A stretch of 64,000 nt of DNA from Pseudomonas brassicacearum (GTDB lineage: Bacteria; Pseudomonadota; Gammaproteobacteria; Pseudomonadales; Pseudomonadaceae): contig NZ_MOBJ01000005.1 in the NCBI RefSeq assembly GCF_003732225.1, positions 186,001-250,000 on the forward strand, given 5' to 3'. The position numbers and the translations under genes were made by a program. Every line of letters starts with the position of its first letter. Position 1 is the first letter of the stretch. The notes beneath the pieces were generated by a model that saw only the letters and a program-made list of their open reading frames with translations, was not told where the DNA came from and made no database searches. Below are positions 10,176 through 21,215 of this stretch, in pieces.

Positions 10176-11627
10176 TCAGAAGCCTGTCGGGGTGCGGGTG
10201 TGCCAGTCAGTGTTGAGCTGATACTGGTGGGCGACGTTCAACAGACGGCCTTCCTGGAAATACGGGGCGAGCAACTGCACGCCGACCGGTAGACCATCGA
10301 CGAAACCGGCTGGCATCGACAAGCCCGGCAGGCCCGCGAGGTTGGCGGTGATGGTGTAGACGTCTTCCAGGTACGCAGCGACCGGGTCGCTGTTCTTGGC
10401 GCCGAGTTTCCAGGCCGGGTTCGGCGTGGTTGGGCCGAGGATGATGTCGACCTCATTAAAGGCTGCCATGAAGTCGTTCTTGATCAGGCGACGGATTTTT
10501 TGCGCCTTCAGGTAGTAGGCGTCGTAGTAACCGGCCGACAGCGCGTAGGCGCCGACCATGATCCGGCGCTGCACTTCCGGGCCGAAACCTTCGCCGCGCG
10601 AACGCTTGTACAGGTCGGTCAGGTCTTTCGGGTCTTCGCAGCGATAGCCGAAACGCACGCCGTCGAAACGCGACAGGTTGGAAGAAGCTTCAGCCGGGGC
10701 GATCACGTAGTACGCAGGAATCGCGTGCTGCATGTTTGGCAGGCTGATTTCCTTGACCACCGCGCCGAGCTTTTCCAGCTCCTTGACGCTGTTGTGGATC
10801 AGTTCAGCAATGCGTGGGTCGAGCCCGGCGCTGAAGTATTCTTTCGGCACGCCGATGCGCAGGCCTTGCAGCGAACCGTTGAGGCTGGCGCTGTAATCCG
10901 GCACGGGTTCGTCGATGCTGGTGGAGTCTTGCGGGTCGAAACCGGCCATGCCTTGCAGCAGGATCGCGCAGTCTTCAGCGGTACGCGCCAACGGGCCGCC
11001 CTGATCGAGGCTGGAGGCGTAAGCGATCATGCCCCAACGTGAAACACGACCGTACGTCGGTTTCAGGCCGGTGAGGTTGGTCAGTGCTGCCGGCTGTCGG
11101 ATCGAGCCACCGGTGTCGGTGCCGGTCGCCGCAGGTAACAGACGAGCGGCAACCGCCGCCGCCGAACCGCCGGACGAACCGCCGGGTACGTGTTCCAGGT
11201 TCCACGGGTTTTTCACCGCGCCGTAGTAGCTCGACTCGTTGGCCGAACCCATGGCGAATTCGTCCATGTTGGTCTTGCCCAGGGTCACGGCCCCGGCCGC
11301 GGCCAGCTTGGCGACCACGGTGGCGTCATACGGCGCCTTGAAGTTGTCGAGCATCTTCGAGCCGCAGCTGGTGCGAATGCCCTGGGTGCAGAACAGGTCT
11401 TTATGAGCGATCGGCGCACCGAGCAGGGCGCCGCTCTCACCGTTGGCCCGGCGTACGTCAGCGGCTTTCGCCTGCTGGAGCGCCAGGTCTTCGGTGAGGC
11501 TGATGAAACTGTTGAGCTGAGGGTCGAGCTGGGCGATACGCGCCAGCAGGACTTTGGTCAGCTCTTCGGAAGAAAACTTTTTATCGGCGAGTCCGCGGGC
11601 GATCTCGGCCAGAGTCAATTGATGCAT
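10176..11627 (-). CDS. gatA: aspartyl/glutamyl-tRNA amidotransferase subunit A
   Basis: GatA is the glutaminase subunit of GatCAB. It is an amidase-signature enzyme of 483 residues with the Ser-cisSer-Lys triad visible as K76 (APIAHKDLF), S151 (PGGSSGGS) and S175 ([10 protein letters not shown]). It releases ammonia from glutamine for transfer to the tRNA-bound amino acid at GatB. It starts 16 bases after gatC, so the three genes should be one transcript. Confidence 0.97.
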   Translation of the reverse strand: MHQLTLAEIARGLADKKFSSEELTKVLLARIAQLDPQLNSFISLTEDLALQQAKAADVRRANGESGALLGAPIAHKDLFCTQGIRTSCGSKMLDNFKAPYDATVVAKLAAAGAVTLGKTNMDEFAMGSANESSYYGAVKNPWNLEHVPGGSSGGSAAAVAARLLPAATGTDTGGSIRQPAALTNLTGLKPTYGRVSRWGMIAYASSLDQGGPLARTAEDCAILLQGMAGFDPQDSTSIDEPVPDYSASLNGSLQGLRIGVPKEYFSAGLDPRIAELIHNSVKELEKLGAVVKEISLPNMQHAIPAYYVIAPAEASSNLSRFDGVRFGYRCEDPKDLTDLYKRSRGEGFGPEVQRRIMVGAYALSAGYYDAYYLKAQKIRRLIKNDFMAAFNEVDIILGPTTPNPAWKLGAKNSDPVAAYLEDVYTITANLAGLPGLSMPAGFVDGLPVGVQLLAPYFQEGRLLNVAHQYQLNTDWHTRTPTGF

Positions 11628-11643
11628 TGCAGGCTCTTTCCCT

Positions 11644-11931
11644 TTAGTCGATGACTTTCGGAACCAGATACAGGCCGTTTTCGACCGCTGGTGCGATGGA
11701 CTGATAGGCCTCGCGGTGATTGGACTCGGTCACGACGTCTGCACGCAGGCGCTGACTGGCTTCCAGTGGGTGGGCCAGCGGCTCGATACCGTCGGTATTG
11801 ACAGCCTGCATTTCGTCGACCAGCCCGAGAATGCTGTTCAGGGCCGAAGTGATGTGTGGAAGATCGGCATCATTGAGGCCAAGGCTGGCCAGATGAGCGA
11901 TTTTTTCCACGTCGGAGCGTTCAAGCGCCAT
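11644..11931 (-). CDS. gatC: aspartyl/glutamyl-tRNA amidotransferase subunit C
   Basis: This 95-residue protein stabilises the GatA-GatB complex. The N-terminal helix pair ([16 protein letters not shown]) and the sequence around EPLAHPLE are family hallmarks. It is the first gene of the gatCAB operon, and its upstream region (11932-12141) is shared with the divergent mreB. Confidence 0.95.
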   Translation of the reverse strand: MALERSDVEKIAHLASLGLNDADLPHITSALNSILGLVDEMQAVNTDGIEPLAHPLEASQRLRADVVTESNHREAYQSIAPAVENGLYLVPKVID

Positions 11932-12068
11932 GGGATTCTCCAGTGGAAAACAGAACGGACGCTGTCCGTGTGTTAGATTGTCGGAACACTACCGCATTTC
12001 TACGGTCATAAGGCCGCGATTGTGGGGGTTGGTGCACAGAAAAGCGTCCAATTTAACATATTGGCGCC

Positions 12069-12097
12069 TTGCCCAAAATCCCTGTCGTTGTTAGAGT
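12069..12097 (+). promoter_or_regulatory. candidate sigma-70 promoter of mreB
   Basis: TTGCCC at 12069-12074 and TAGAGT at 12092-12097 are separated by 17 bases and lie 44 bases before the mreB ATG. The assignment rests on hexamer similarity and spacing alone. Confidence 0.4.
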
Positions 12098-12129
12098 TTG
12101 CCGCACTTTTTTACCCACGCGTTGCCTAG

Positions 12130-13179
<1,050 letters not shown>

Positions 13180-13210
13180 TTTCGCCGGATGCTTCTATGC
13201 TGTTCCGCTC

Positions 13211-13238
13211 ACAGGTAGCACTTTGCAGTGCTGCCTGT
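13211..13238 (+). other. 11-bp hairpin between mreB and mreC
   Basis: ACAGGTAGCAC (13211-13221) pairs with GTGCTGCCTGT (13228-13238), with one G-T wobble, around a six-base loop. No long T-run follows, so it is not a classical intrinsic terminator. It may be an attenuator, a processing site or an mRNA-stabilising stem that lowers mreCD relative to mreB. Confidence 0.6.
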
Positions 13239-13322
13239 TGGCGTTTATCTTCTGTCAGTCTGCATCCAGGCCGGTTTGATGCCGTATGAATAAAGAGAAC
13301 ATTTGCCTGGGAGGAGCGGCTT

Positions 13323-14429
13323 ATTAAACCGCTTTTCGCCAAAGGCCCCTCAATGGGCGTGCGCTTTTTGGTGCTGGCCGTGCTATCGGTCGCGCTGATG
13401 GTGGTCGATGCCCGCTTTGAAGTGCTCAAGCCTGCGCGCAGTCAGATGTCGCTGGTCTTGATGGACGCCTATTGGATCACCGACCTGCCGGAGCGGTTGT
13501 GGCAGGGGGTGAGCAGTCAATTTGGCAGCCGTACCGAACTGGTCGCCGAAAACGAAAAACTCAAGACTGAAAACCTGCTGCTGCAGGGGCGCATGCAAAA
13601 GCTTGCGGCCTTGACCGAGCAGAACGTTCGGCTGCGCGAGCTGCTGAACTCGTCGGCCCTGGTCAACGAGAAGGTCGAAGTGGCCGAGTTGATCGGCGTC
13701 GATCCCAACCCCTTCACCCATCGCATCATCATCAACAAGGGTGAGCGCGACGGCGTGGTGCTCGGCCAACCGGTGCTCGATGCCCGGGGTCTGATGGGCC
13801 AGGTGGTCGAGCTGATGCCTTACACCTCGCGGGTGTTGTTGCTGACCGACACCACTCACAGCATTCCCGTGCAAGTGAACCGTAACGGCTTGCGGGCGAT
13901 TGCCAGTGGCACCGGCAACCCGGAACGTCTGGAGTTGCGTCACGTTGCGGACACGGCTGATATTAAAGAAGGCGATCTGCTGGTCAGCTCCGGCCTCGGT
14001 CAGCGCTTCCCGGCCGGTTACCCGGTGGCGACCGTCAAGGAAGTGATCCACGACTCTGGCCAGCCGTTCGCCATCGTGCGCGCGGTACCGACCGCTGCAC
14101 TCAATCGCAGTCGTTACATGTTGCTGGTGTTCAGCGATAGCCGCACCCCGGAAGAGCGCGCAAACGAAGCCGCTCAGGCCCAGGATGCCGATCAGCATCC
14201 TGGCGGCGCGGCCATCGTGCCAGCCACCGTGCCTAAACCTGCCGCCGCTGTTGCCCCGGTGCCAGCCACCGCGACTCCTGCGCCAGCAACGGCGAGTCCG
14301 GCTACACCTGCGGCGGCCAAGCCTGCGAGCAAACCTTCGACCCCGGCCAAGCCTGCTGCCGTCGTCAAGCCGGCTGCGGCCAAACCGCGTGCCACGGCGC
14401 CTGAAGCCACCACTCAGGGTAGAGAATAA
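13323..14429 (+). CDS. mreC: rod shape-determining protein MreC (probable AUU start)
   Basis: MreC is a bitopic inner-membrane protein of the elongasome whose periplasmic beta domains activate PBP2. One membrane helix follows the N-terminus, then a coiled coil (about residues 70-115) and the double beta-barrel domain. I place the start at ATT 13323, six bases after GGGAGGAG (13309-13316), because the codons from there read KPLFAKGPS. That matches the MKPIFSRGPS N-terminus I remember for E. coli MreC. The first ATG (13353) would delete this segment and has only AAAGG upstream. The last 80 or so residues are Ala/Pro/Lys-rich and low in complexity. Confidence 0.9.
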   Translation: MKPLFAKGPSMGVRFLVLAVLSVALMVVDARFEVLKPARSQMSLVLMDAYWITDLPERLWQGVSSQFGSRTELVAENEKLKTENLLLQGRMQKLAALTEQNVRLRELLNSSALVNEKVEVAELIGVDPNPFTHRIIINKGERDGVVLGQPVLDARGLMGQVVELMPYTSRVLLLTDTTHSIPVQVNRNGLRAIASGTGNPERLELRHVADTADIKEGDLLVSSGLGQRFPAGYPVATVKEVIHDSGQPFAIVRAVPTAALNRSRYMLLVFSDSRTPEERANEAAQAQDADQHPGGAAIVPATVPKPAAAVAPVPATATPAPATASPATPAAAKPASKPSTPAKPAAVVKPAAAKPRATAPEATTQGRE

Positions 14430-14911
14430 TGGCCAGTACCCGACCTCGTAATGGCTGGATGATCTGGCTGACGTTTGTCATCGCCTTGTTGCTCAGTATC
14501 GTACCGTTTCCGCATGTCGAGATTTTGCGTCCAATGTTCCTCGCGCTACCGCTGGCGTATTGGGCATTGGAGGTGCCGCAGAAAGTCGGGATGCTCACGG
14601 CCTGGTGTCTGGGGATGGCGCAAGACGTGCTGTTCGGCACCTTGCTGGGACACAACGCGCTGATTCTGACCCTGATCACCTTTTTGATCATGACGCTGCG
14701 ACCGCGCTTGCGGATGTTTCCGATGTGGCAGCAAAGCCTGGTGATTCTGGTGATCCTGGGGCTCGCACAATTGCTGCAACTGTGGCTCAGCGCCTTGACC
14801 GGTAACCGTCAGACGTTGGCGGTGCTTTTACCGGCGCTGATCAGCGCCTTGCTCTGGCCCTGGGTCAGCTTCGGATTGCGTGGGTTGAGCCGCCGCTACA
14901 AAATCAATTAA
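14429..14911 (+). CDS. mreD: rod shape-determining protein MreD
   Basis: MreD is a small polytopic inner-membrane partner of MreC in the elongasome. The 160-residue protein has about five hydrophobic segments and starts with a short basic N-terminus. Its ATG shares one base with the mreC stop (TAATG), which indicates translational coupling. Confidence 0.93.
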   Translation: MASTRPRNGWMIWLTFVIALLLSIVPFPHVEILRPMFLALPLAYWALEVPQKVGMLTAWCLGMAQDVLFGTLLGHNALILTLITFLIMTLRPRLRMFPMWQQSLVILVILGLAQLLQLWLSALTGNRQTLAVLLPALISALLWPWVSFGLRGLSRRYKIN

Positions 14912-14958
14912 TTTATTCGGTCAGGCATTAGCCCGCACCTCGACAGGGAGATGTCTTG

Positions 14959-15576
14959 ATGAATCCGCTTTACCTCGCCTCAGGCTCGCCGCGTCGACGT
15001 GAACTGCTCACGCAGATCGGTGTGCCGTTCACCGCCATCAGCGCGGACATCGATGAAACCCCTCTGACTAACGAGTCCCCTGCGGCCTATGTCGAGCGTC
15101 TGGCGCGCGACAAGGCCGAGGCCGGTCGTGCATTGCTGGCGCTCAACGAGCCGGGTGCACCCATCTGTGTGTTGGGTGCCGACACCGCCGTGGTGCTTGA
15201 TGGGAAGATTCTTGGTAAACCGCTCGACGAAGCCGAAGCGCTGAGCATGTTGATGAGCCTGTCGGGGCGTGAACATGAAGTGCTGACCGCTATCGCCGTG
15301 CTTGATGGCCAATACTGCGAATCACGCGTGGTGCGCAGCCTGGTGCGTTTTCGCTTCATCAGTCATAAAGAGGCAGTGGCCTACTGGGCCAGCGGCGAGC
15401 CACGGGACAAGGCTGGCGGCTACGGAATTCAGGGCCTTGGCGCGGTGTTTGTCGCGGCACTCAATGGCAGTTACTCCGCCGTGGTCGGCCTGCCGCTGTG
15501 CGAAACCGCGGAACTGCTCGGCCATTTCGGCATACCCTGTTGGCAAAACCATATCGCGCGCCAAGCGCCGTACTGA
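14959..15576 (+). CDS. maf: Maf-family nucleotide pyrophosphatase (YhdE type)
   Basis: This house-cleaning enzyme hydrolyses non-canonical or surplus nucleoside triphosphates; the YhdE branch prefers dTTP/UTP. The signature [12 protein letters not shown] at the N-terminus and [16 protein letters not shown] with the catalytic Asp are clear in the 205-residue protein. I use ATG 14959, eight bases after AGGGAG, rather than the TTG just before it. Its position between mreD and rng is conserved in pseudomonads. Confidence 0.93.
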   Translation: MNPLYLASGSPRRRELLTQIGVPFTAISADIDETPLTNESPAAYVERLARDKAEAGRALLALNEPGAPICVLGADTAVVLDGKILGKPLDEAEALSMLMSLSGREHEVLTAIAVLDGQYCESRVVRSLVRFRFISHKEAVAYWASGEPRDKAGGYGIQGLGAVFVAALNGSYSAVVGLPLCETAELLGHFGIPCWQNHIARQAPY

Positions 15577-15621
15577 CTTGATGCGGCCATAATCGTGAAT
15601 ATGCCTGAACGAGACCTTGCC

Positions 15622-17079
15622 ATGAGTGAAGAGATTCTGATCAACATCACGCCGATGGAATCGCGCGTGGCGGTGGTCGAAAACGGTGTTCTGCAAGAGG
15701 TTCATGTCGAGCGCACCCAGCGTCGCGGGATTGTCGGCAACATCTATAAAGGCAAGGTCGTTCGCGTTCTGCCTGGTATGCAGGCGGCATTCGTCGATAT
15801 CGGTCTGGACCGGGCAGCCTTTATCCACGCCTCGGAAATCTCCCTGCGTGAAGGCCCTGCGGTGGAAAGCATCAGCGCACTGGTGCATGAAGGCCAGAGC
15901 CTGGTGGTGCAAGTTACCAAGGATCCGATTGGCTCCAAGGGCGCGCGTCTGACGACCCAGCTGTCGATTCCCTCGCGCTATCTGGTGTACATGCCGCGCA
16001 CGGCTCACGTCGGTATTTCGCTGAAAATAGAGGACGAAACCGAGCGCGAACGCCTCAAGCAAGTGGTCACTGATTGCGTCGCGAAGGAAGGCATCAAGGA
16101 GGCTGGCGGCTTTATTCTGCGCACTGCGGCTGAAGGTGCCGGCGCCGATGAGATCCTGATGGACATCCGTTATCTGCGCCGCCTCTGGGATCAGATTGGT
16201 GCGCAGATCAAGACCGTCAGCGCACCGAACGTGATTTACGAAGACCTCGGCCTGGCGCTGCGCACCCTGCGCGACCTGGTCAGCCCGAAGATCGAGAAGA
16301 TCCGCATCGATTCGCGGGAAACCTTCCAGAAAACCACACAGTTCGTTGCCGAGCTGATGCCGGAAATCGCTGACCGTCTGGAACACTATCCGGGCGAGCG
16401 GCCGATTTTCGATCTGTATGGCGTCGAGGATGAAATTCAAAAGGCACTGGAGCGCAAAGTACCGCTCAAGTCCGGCGGCTATCTGGTGGTCGATCCGGCA
16501 GAAGCCATGAGCACCATTGACGTGAATACGGGCGCTTTCGTCGGGCACCGCAATCTTGAAGAAACCATCTTCAAAACCAATCTGGAAGCGGCCACCGCGA
16601 TTGCCCGGCAACTGCGCCTGCGCAACCTGGGCGGGATCATCATCATCGACTTCATCGACATGGAAGACGAAGAGCATCAGCGCCAGGTGCTGCGCACGCT
16701 GGAGAAACAGCTGGAACGCGATCACGCCAAGACCAACATCATCGGCATCACCGAGTTGGGCCTGGTGCAGATGACGCGCAAGCGCACGCGCGAAAGTCTC
16801 GAACAGGTGCTCTGCGAGCCGTGCAGCAGCTGTCAGGGCCGTGGCAAGCTCAAGACTCCGGAAACCGTGTGCTATGAAATCTTCCGGGAGATCTTGCGTG
16901 AGGCCCGCGCCTATCAGGCTGAAGGCTATCGTGTACTGGCCAATCAGAAAGTGGTCGACCGGTTGCTCGACGAAGAGTCAGGCAATGTCGCGGAACTTGA
17001 AGGTTTTATCGGACGAACTATTCGTTTTCAGGTAGAAACCATGTACTCCCAGGAACAATACGACGTGGTGCTGCTCTGA
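15622..17079 (+). CDS. rng: ribonuclease G
   Basis: RNase G is an endoribonuclease of the RNase E/G family that matures the 5' end of 16S rRNA and turns over some mRNAs. The 485-residue protein has an S1 domain (about residues 35-125), the catalytic DNase I-like region with metal-binding Asp in IIDFIDM, and the Zn-link motif CEPCSSCQGRG. No RNase E-type C-terminal scaffold is present. ATG 15622 gives the standard MSEEILINITP start; an in-frame start nine codons earlier is not supported. Confidence 0.96.
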   Translation: MSEEILINITPMESRVAVVENGVLQEVHVERTQRRGIVGNIYKGKVVRVLPGMQAAFVDIGLDRAAFIHASEISLREGPAVESISALVHEGQSLVVQVTKDPIGSKGARLTTQLSIPSRYLVYMPRTAHVGISLKIEDETERERLKQVVTDCVAKEGIKEAGGFILRTAAEGAGADEILMDIRYLRRLWDQIGAQIKTVSAPNVIYEDLGLALRTLRDLVSPKIEKIRIDSRETFQKTTQFVAELMPEIADRLEHYPGERPIFDLYGVEDEIQKALERKVPLKSGGYLVVDPAEAMSTIDVNTGAFVGHRNLEETIFKTNLEAATAIARQLRLRNLGGIIIIDFIDMEDEEHQRQVLRTLEKQLERDHAKTNIIGITELGLVQMTRKRTRESLEQVLCEPCSSCQGRGKLKTPETVCYEIFREILREARAYQAEGYRVLANQKVVDRLLDEESGNVAELEGFIGRTIRFQVETMYSQEQYDVVLL

Positions 17080-17148
17080 TCCGCTGTGTTTCATTACTAA
17101 CGGCTGGCCTCAGCTTGCTGCACGATTTCGCCATGGGAGCCATCTGAC

Positions 17149-20100
17149 ATGGACCGTCTGATCCGCATTTTGACCACATTGACCCGCTGGGGGCTGGGGC
17201 TTTGTGCGTTATTGCTGGTGCTGGCGGCGCTGTACGTCAGCCTCGGTCGCGAGTTTATTCCGTTGGTGGCCGAATATCGCGCGGACGTCGAAGCCAAGGC
17301 CCGTGAAGCATTGGGCATGCCGTTGCAGATCGGTCGCCTGGAAGGGCGCTGGAGTGGCATGGCGCCGATTTTGCTGGCCCATGATGTGGTGGTCGGTGAA
17401 GGCGCCAATGCCTTGCACCTGGATCAGGTACGGGCGGTGCCGGATGTCTGGGCCAGCTTGCTGGCGCGTTCGGTGCAGATCGAACACCTGGAACTCAGCG
17501 GCCTGAAGATCAGCCTCAAGGAAGGCCCGAAGGGGCAATGGGCGCTCGAAGGCTTGCCAGTGCAGCAGAATCAGCCGCTGGATCCCGAACAACTGCTCAA
17601 CCGCATGCAGAGGGTGGCGCAGTTGTCGGTGCTCGACAGCCAGATCACCTTGCAGCCGATCGACCACGCGCCGCTGACCCTGACCTATGTCGGCCTGAAT
17701 CTTAAAGCCGGTGTCGGCCAGCAGCGCCTCGACGCTCGTCTGACCTTGCCCGACGGCCAGCCGTTGGCCATGAGCCTGCGTAGCCGGATTCGTGCCAGCC
17801 AGTGGAAAGACGCTGAAATCGATGCCTATCTGAGCCTGCCGCAAAGTGACTGGTCGAAATGGTTACCCGAGAGTCTGACCGGGCAATGGAATTTTTCCGA
17901 GATCAAGGCCGGTGGCGAGCTTTGGGTGAACTGGAGCAAGGGTGCCCTGCAACGCGCAGCCATTCGTCTTAACGCGCCGCAACTCAACGGTGCCTACGCC
18001 GAACGTGCGCCGATCAAGATCGATAATCTGGCGCTCAATGGGTATTTCCAGCGCAACACCGAAGGTTTCCAGGTGTCCTTCGATTCTCTGGCCATGACCT
18101 TGGGGGAAACCCGTTGGGAAACCCATCTGCAACTTCAGCAGACGGCGACCACTGAAAAGACCCCTGAACTCTGGCACCTCCAGGCCGACCGCTTCGACCT
18201 CACCCCGATCACACCGTTGCTGAATGCGCTGGGGCCACTGCCCAAAGACTTCGCTACGGTGGTCGAGCGGCTCAAGGTTACCGGCGCCTTGCGCAACGTG
18301 CTGATCGACGTCCGGCCCGAGGCTACCGACGACAGCAAATTCAGCTTCGCCGCCAATCTCGAGCGTGTCGGGTTTGATGCTTATCACGGTGCACCGGCAG
18401 CGCGTAACGTTTCCGGGAGTATCAGCGGCGACCTCGGCCAGGGTGAGCTGCGCATGGACAGCAAGGATTTTTCCCTGCACCTGGACCCGATCTTTGCCAA
18501 GCCATGGCAGTACATTCAGGCGAATGCCCGGCTGACCTGGAAACTCGATCAACAAGGTTTCACCCTGATTGCGCCCTACCTGAAGGTACTGGGCGAAGAG
18601 GGCAAGATTGCCGGCGACTTCCTGATTCGCCTGCATTTCGATCACACCCAGGAAGACTACATGGACCTGCGGGTCGGTCTGCTGGAAGGGGACGGACGCT
18701 ATACCGCCAAGTACCTGCCGAAGGTCTTGAGCCCGGCGCTGGATGAATGGCTGCGTACGGCGATTCTCAAAGGCGCGGTGGATGAAGGTTTCTTCCAGTA
18801 TCAGGGGTCGCTGAACCACGATGCTGTCGACGCGGCGCGCAGCATCAGCCTGTTCTTCAAAGTGCATGACGCCGAACTGGCCTTCCAGCCGGGTTGGCCG
18901 CATGTCGGCAAGGTCAGCGGCGATGTGTTCATCGAGGACAGTGGTGTGCGCATTCTGGCCAGCAAGGGCCAGTTGCTCGACACCCAGGTTCGCGATATCT
19001 ACGTCAACATCCCCCATGCGCCTGCCGGGCAAAACCCTCACCTGTTCCTCGATGGCACTTTCGCCGGCGGTCTGGGCGATGGCCTGAAGATTCTTCAGGA
19101 CGCACCGATCGGTACCGGTCCGACCTTTGCCGGTTGGCAGGGCGAGGGTGAATTGCAGGGTAGCCTGAAACTGGATATCCCCTTGGCCAAGGGCGAAGAG
19201 CCGAAGATTGTGGTCGACTTCAAAACCGCCAAGTCGCGTCTGAAGCTGAGCGATCCCGTGCTTGAGCTGACGCAGCTCAAAGGTGATTTCCGCTTTGACA
19301 GTGCCAAGGGGCTCAGTGGCCAGAACATTACCGCGCAGGCCTTTGACCGGCCGATCAGTGCACAGATTTATGCCAATGGCAGCCCAGGGAAGTTCAACAC
19401 CCGGGTAACCGCAAACGGCCAGGTAGCGGTGAAAAAACTCACCGATTGGTTGAACGTCACTCAGCCGTTACCAGTCTCCGGGACTATCCCCTATCAGTTG
19501 CAGCTCAACCTCGACGGCCCCGACAGTCAGTTGATGGTCAGCTCCAGCCTCAAGGGCGTGGCAGTCGACTTGCCGGCACCGTTCGGCATGTCCGCCGCGC
19601 AAGGTCGCAACACCGTATTTCGCATGACCCTGCAAGGGCCGGAGCGGCGTTACTGGCTCGACTACGGTGATCTGGCGGACTTCACCTTCGCCGCGCCCAG
19701 CGGCAATTTTGCCGATGGCCGTGGCGAGTTGTTCCTGGGTACCGGCAACGCACTGTTGCCGGGCGATAAAGGTCTGCGCATACGGGGCGTGCTGTCGGAG
19801 CTGGATGTCGAACCATGGAAAGCGCTGATTGATCGGTACGCCGGGCAGGATCCGGGCGGCAGCGCCAAGCAATTGCTCAGTGGCGCAGACTTCAAGGTCG
19901 ACAAGCTCACGGGGTTTGGCACCACGCTGGATCAGGCCCGGCTGCAACTTGATCGCAAGCCGACAGCCTGGGCGTTGCAACTCGATAGCCAGCAGGCCAA
20001 AGGCACTGTAGGGATTCCCGACGCCAAGTCCGCGCCGGTTGCGATCAACCTGCAATACGTGCGGTTACCGGCGCCTGATCCGAAAGTGCAGGCCGACGAG

Positions 20101-20952
20101 AATGCACCGGACCCGCTGGCGTCGGTCGACCCAACGAAAATTCCTGCATTGGACATCAAGATTGACGAGCTGTATCAGGGCACTGATCTGGTGGGCGCCT
20201 GGTCGTTGAAGGTCCGCCCAATCGTCAAGGGTATTGCCTTCAATAGCATGAATCTGGGCCTCAAAGGCATGCAGTTGCAGGGCGCGGGTGGCTGGGAAGG
20301 TGTGGCGGGTGCCAGCAGCAGTTGGTACAAGGGGCGTCTTGAGGGCAAGAACCTTGGGGATGTGCTCAAGGGCTGGGGATTTGCGCCGACGGTGACCAGC
20401 GAAGAGTTCCATATGGACATCGACGGCCGCTGGCCAGGCTCACCCGCCTGGGTCGGTCCGAAGCGTTACTCCGGCAGCCTGGATGCCACGCTGCGCAAAG
20501 GGCAGTTCGTTGAAGTCGAAGGGGGCGCACAGGCGTTGCGGGTGTTTGGCCTGCTCAACTTCAACTCGATCGGCCGTCGCTTGCGCCTGGATTTCTCCGA
20601 CCTGTTCGGCAAAGGCCTGAGTTACGACCGGGTCAAGGGGCTGCTGGTGGCCAGCAATGGTGTTTACGTCACTCGTGAGCCGATCCTCATGACCGGCCCA
20701 TCGAGCAACCTGGAGCTCAACGGTACGCTGGACCTGGTGGGTGACCGGGTCGATGCGAATCTGCTGGTGACCTTGCCGTTGACCAACAATTTGCCGATTG
20801 CGGCACTGATCGTCGGCGCGCCAGCGGTAGGCGGTGCATTGTTTCTGATCGACAAACTGATCGGTGATCGCGTGGCGCGCTTTGCCAGCGTCAAATACAC
20901 CATCAAAGGCCCGTGGAAGGAGCCGAAAATCACCTACGACAAACCTTTTTGA
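17149..20952 (+). CDS. yhdP: YhdP family protein (AsmA-like lipid transport bridge)
   Basis: This 1267-residue protein has one N-terminal membrane helix (about residues 10-32) and a very long periplasmic region rich in beta-strands, ending in an AsmA_2/DUF3971-type domain. YhdP, TamB and YdbH are redundant bridges that carry phospholipid from the inner to the outer membrane. Length, N-terminal anchor and the C-terminal segment GLLNFNSIGRRLRLDFSDLF fit YhdP. It follows rng by 69 bases and probably shares its transcript. Confidence 0.93.
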   Translation: MDRLIRILTTLTRWGLGLCALLLVLAALYVSLGREFIPLVAEYRADVEAKAREALGMPLQIGRLEGRWSGMAPILLAHDVVVGEGANALHLDQVRAVPDVWASLLARSVQIEHLELSGLKISLKEGPKGQWALEGLPVQQNQPLDPEQLLNRMQRVAQLSVLDSQITLQPIDHAPLTLTYVGLNLKAGVGQQRLDARLTLPDGQPLAMSLRSRIRASQWKDAEIDAYLSLPQSDWSKWLPESLTGQWNFSEIKAGGELWVNWSKGALQRAAIRLNAPQLNGAYAERAPIKIDNLALNGYFQRNTEGFQVSFDSLAMTLGETRWETHLQLQQTATTEKTPELWHLQADRFDLTPITPLLNALGPLPKDFATVVERLKVTGALRNVLIDVRPEATDDSKFSFAANLERVGFDAYHGAPAARNVSGSISGDLGQGELRMDSKDFSLHLDPIFAKPWQYIQANARLTWKLDQQGFTLIAPYLKVLGEEGKIAGDFLIRLHFDHTQEDYMDLRVGLLEGDGRYTAKYLPKVLSPALDEWLRTAILKGAVDEGFFQYQGSLNHDAVDAARSISLFFKVHDAELAFQPGWPHVGKVSGDVFIEDSGVRILASKGQLLDTQVRDIYVNIPHAPAGQNPHLFLDGTFAGGLGDGLKILQDAPIGTGPTFAGWQGEGELQGSLKLDIPLAKGEEPKIVVDFKTAKSRLKLSDPVLELTQLKGDFRFDSAKGLSGQNITAQAFDRPISAQIYANGSPGKFNTRVTANGQVAVKKLTDWLNVTQPLPVSGTIPYQLQLNLDGPDSQLMVSSSLKGVAVDLPAPFGMSAAQGRNTVFRMTLQGPERRYWLDYGDLADFTFAAPSGNFADGRGELFLGTGNALLPGDKGLRIRGVLSELDVEPWKALIDRYAGQDPGGSAKQLLSGADFKVDKLTGFGTTLDQARLQLDRKPTAWALQLDSQQAKGTVGIPDAKSAPVAINLQYVRLPAPDPKVQADENAPDPLASVDPTKIPALDIKIDELYQGTDLVGAWSLKVRPIVKGIAFNSMNLGLKGMQLQGAGGWEGVAGASSSWYKGRLEGKNLGDVLKGWGFAPTVTSEEFHMDIDGRWPGSPAWVGPKRYSGSLDATLRKGQFVEVEGGAQALRVFGLLNFNSIGRRLRLDFSDLFGKGLSYDRVKGLLVASNGVYVTREPILMTGPSSNLELNGTLDLVGDRVDANLLVTLPLTNNLPIAALIVGAPAVGGALFLIDKLIGDRVARFASVKYTIKGPWKEPKITYDKPF

Positions 20953-21028
20953 CACTCTTTTTCAGAACACACTCTCCAGGCCTATGGAGTAGCATGGCTG
21001 TAGGCTTTTTGTGTCGCCGCGTACGCTC

Positions 21029-21165
21029 CCCGTAGCAGCTGGCGAAGCCTGCGTTCGGCTGCGAAGCAGTCGTAAATCCGGAATACACGGTTTATCTGAA
21101 AAATCGCGGTGTTTGATTTTACGACTGCTGTGCAGCCGAACGCAGGCTTCGCCAGCTGCTACGGG
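21029..21165. repeat. paired inverted repeat, GTAGCAGCTGGCGAAGCC family
   Basis: A 48-base arm (21029-21076) carrying GTAGCAGCTGGCGAAGCC and CGTTCGGCTGCGAAGCAG recurs inverted at 21118-21165, with about 40 bases between. Each arm can also fold on itself. The family differs in sequence from the GTGGGAGC REPINs. A related copy lies at 25711-25854. Confidence 0.85.
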
Positions 21166-21215
21166 TATTTGCAAGGCAGACGCAAAGCGTGCAGATATCA
21201 AATAAGGAAAGGGCC

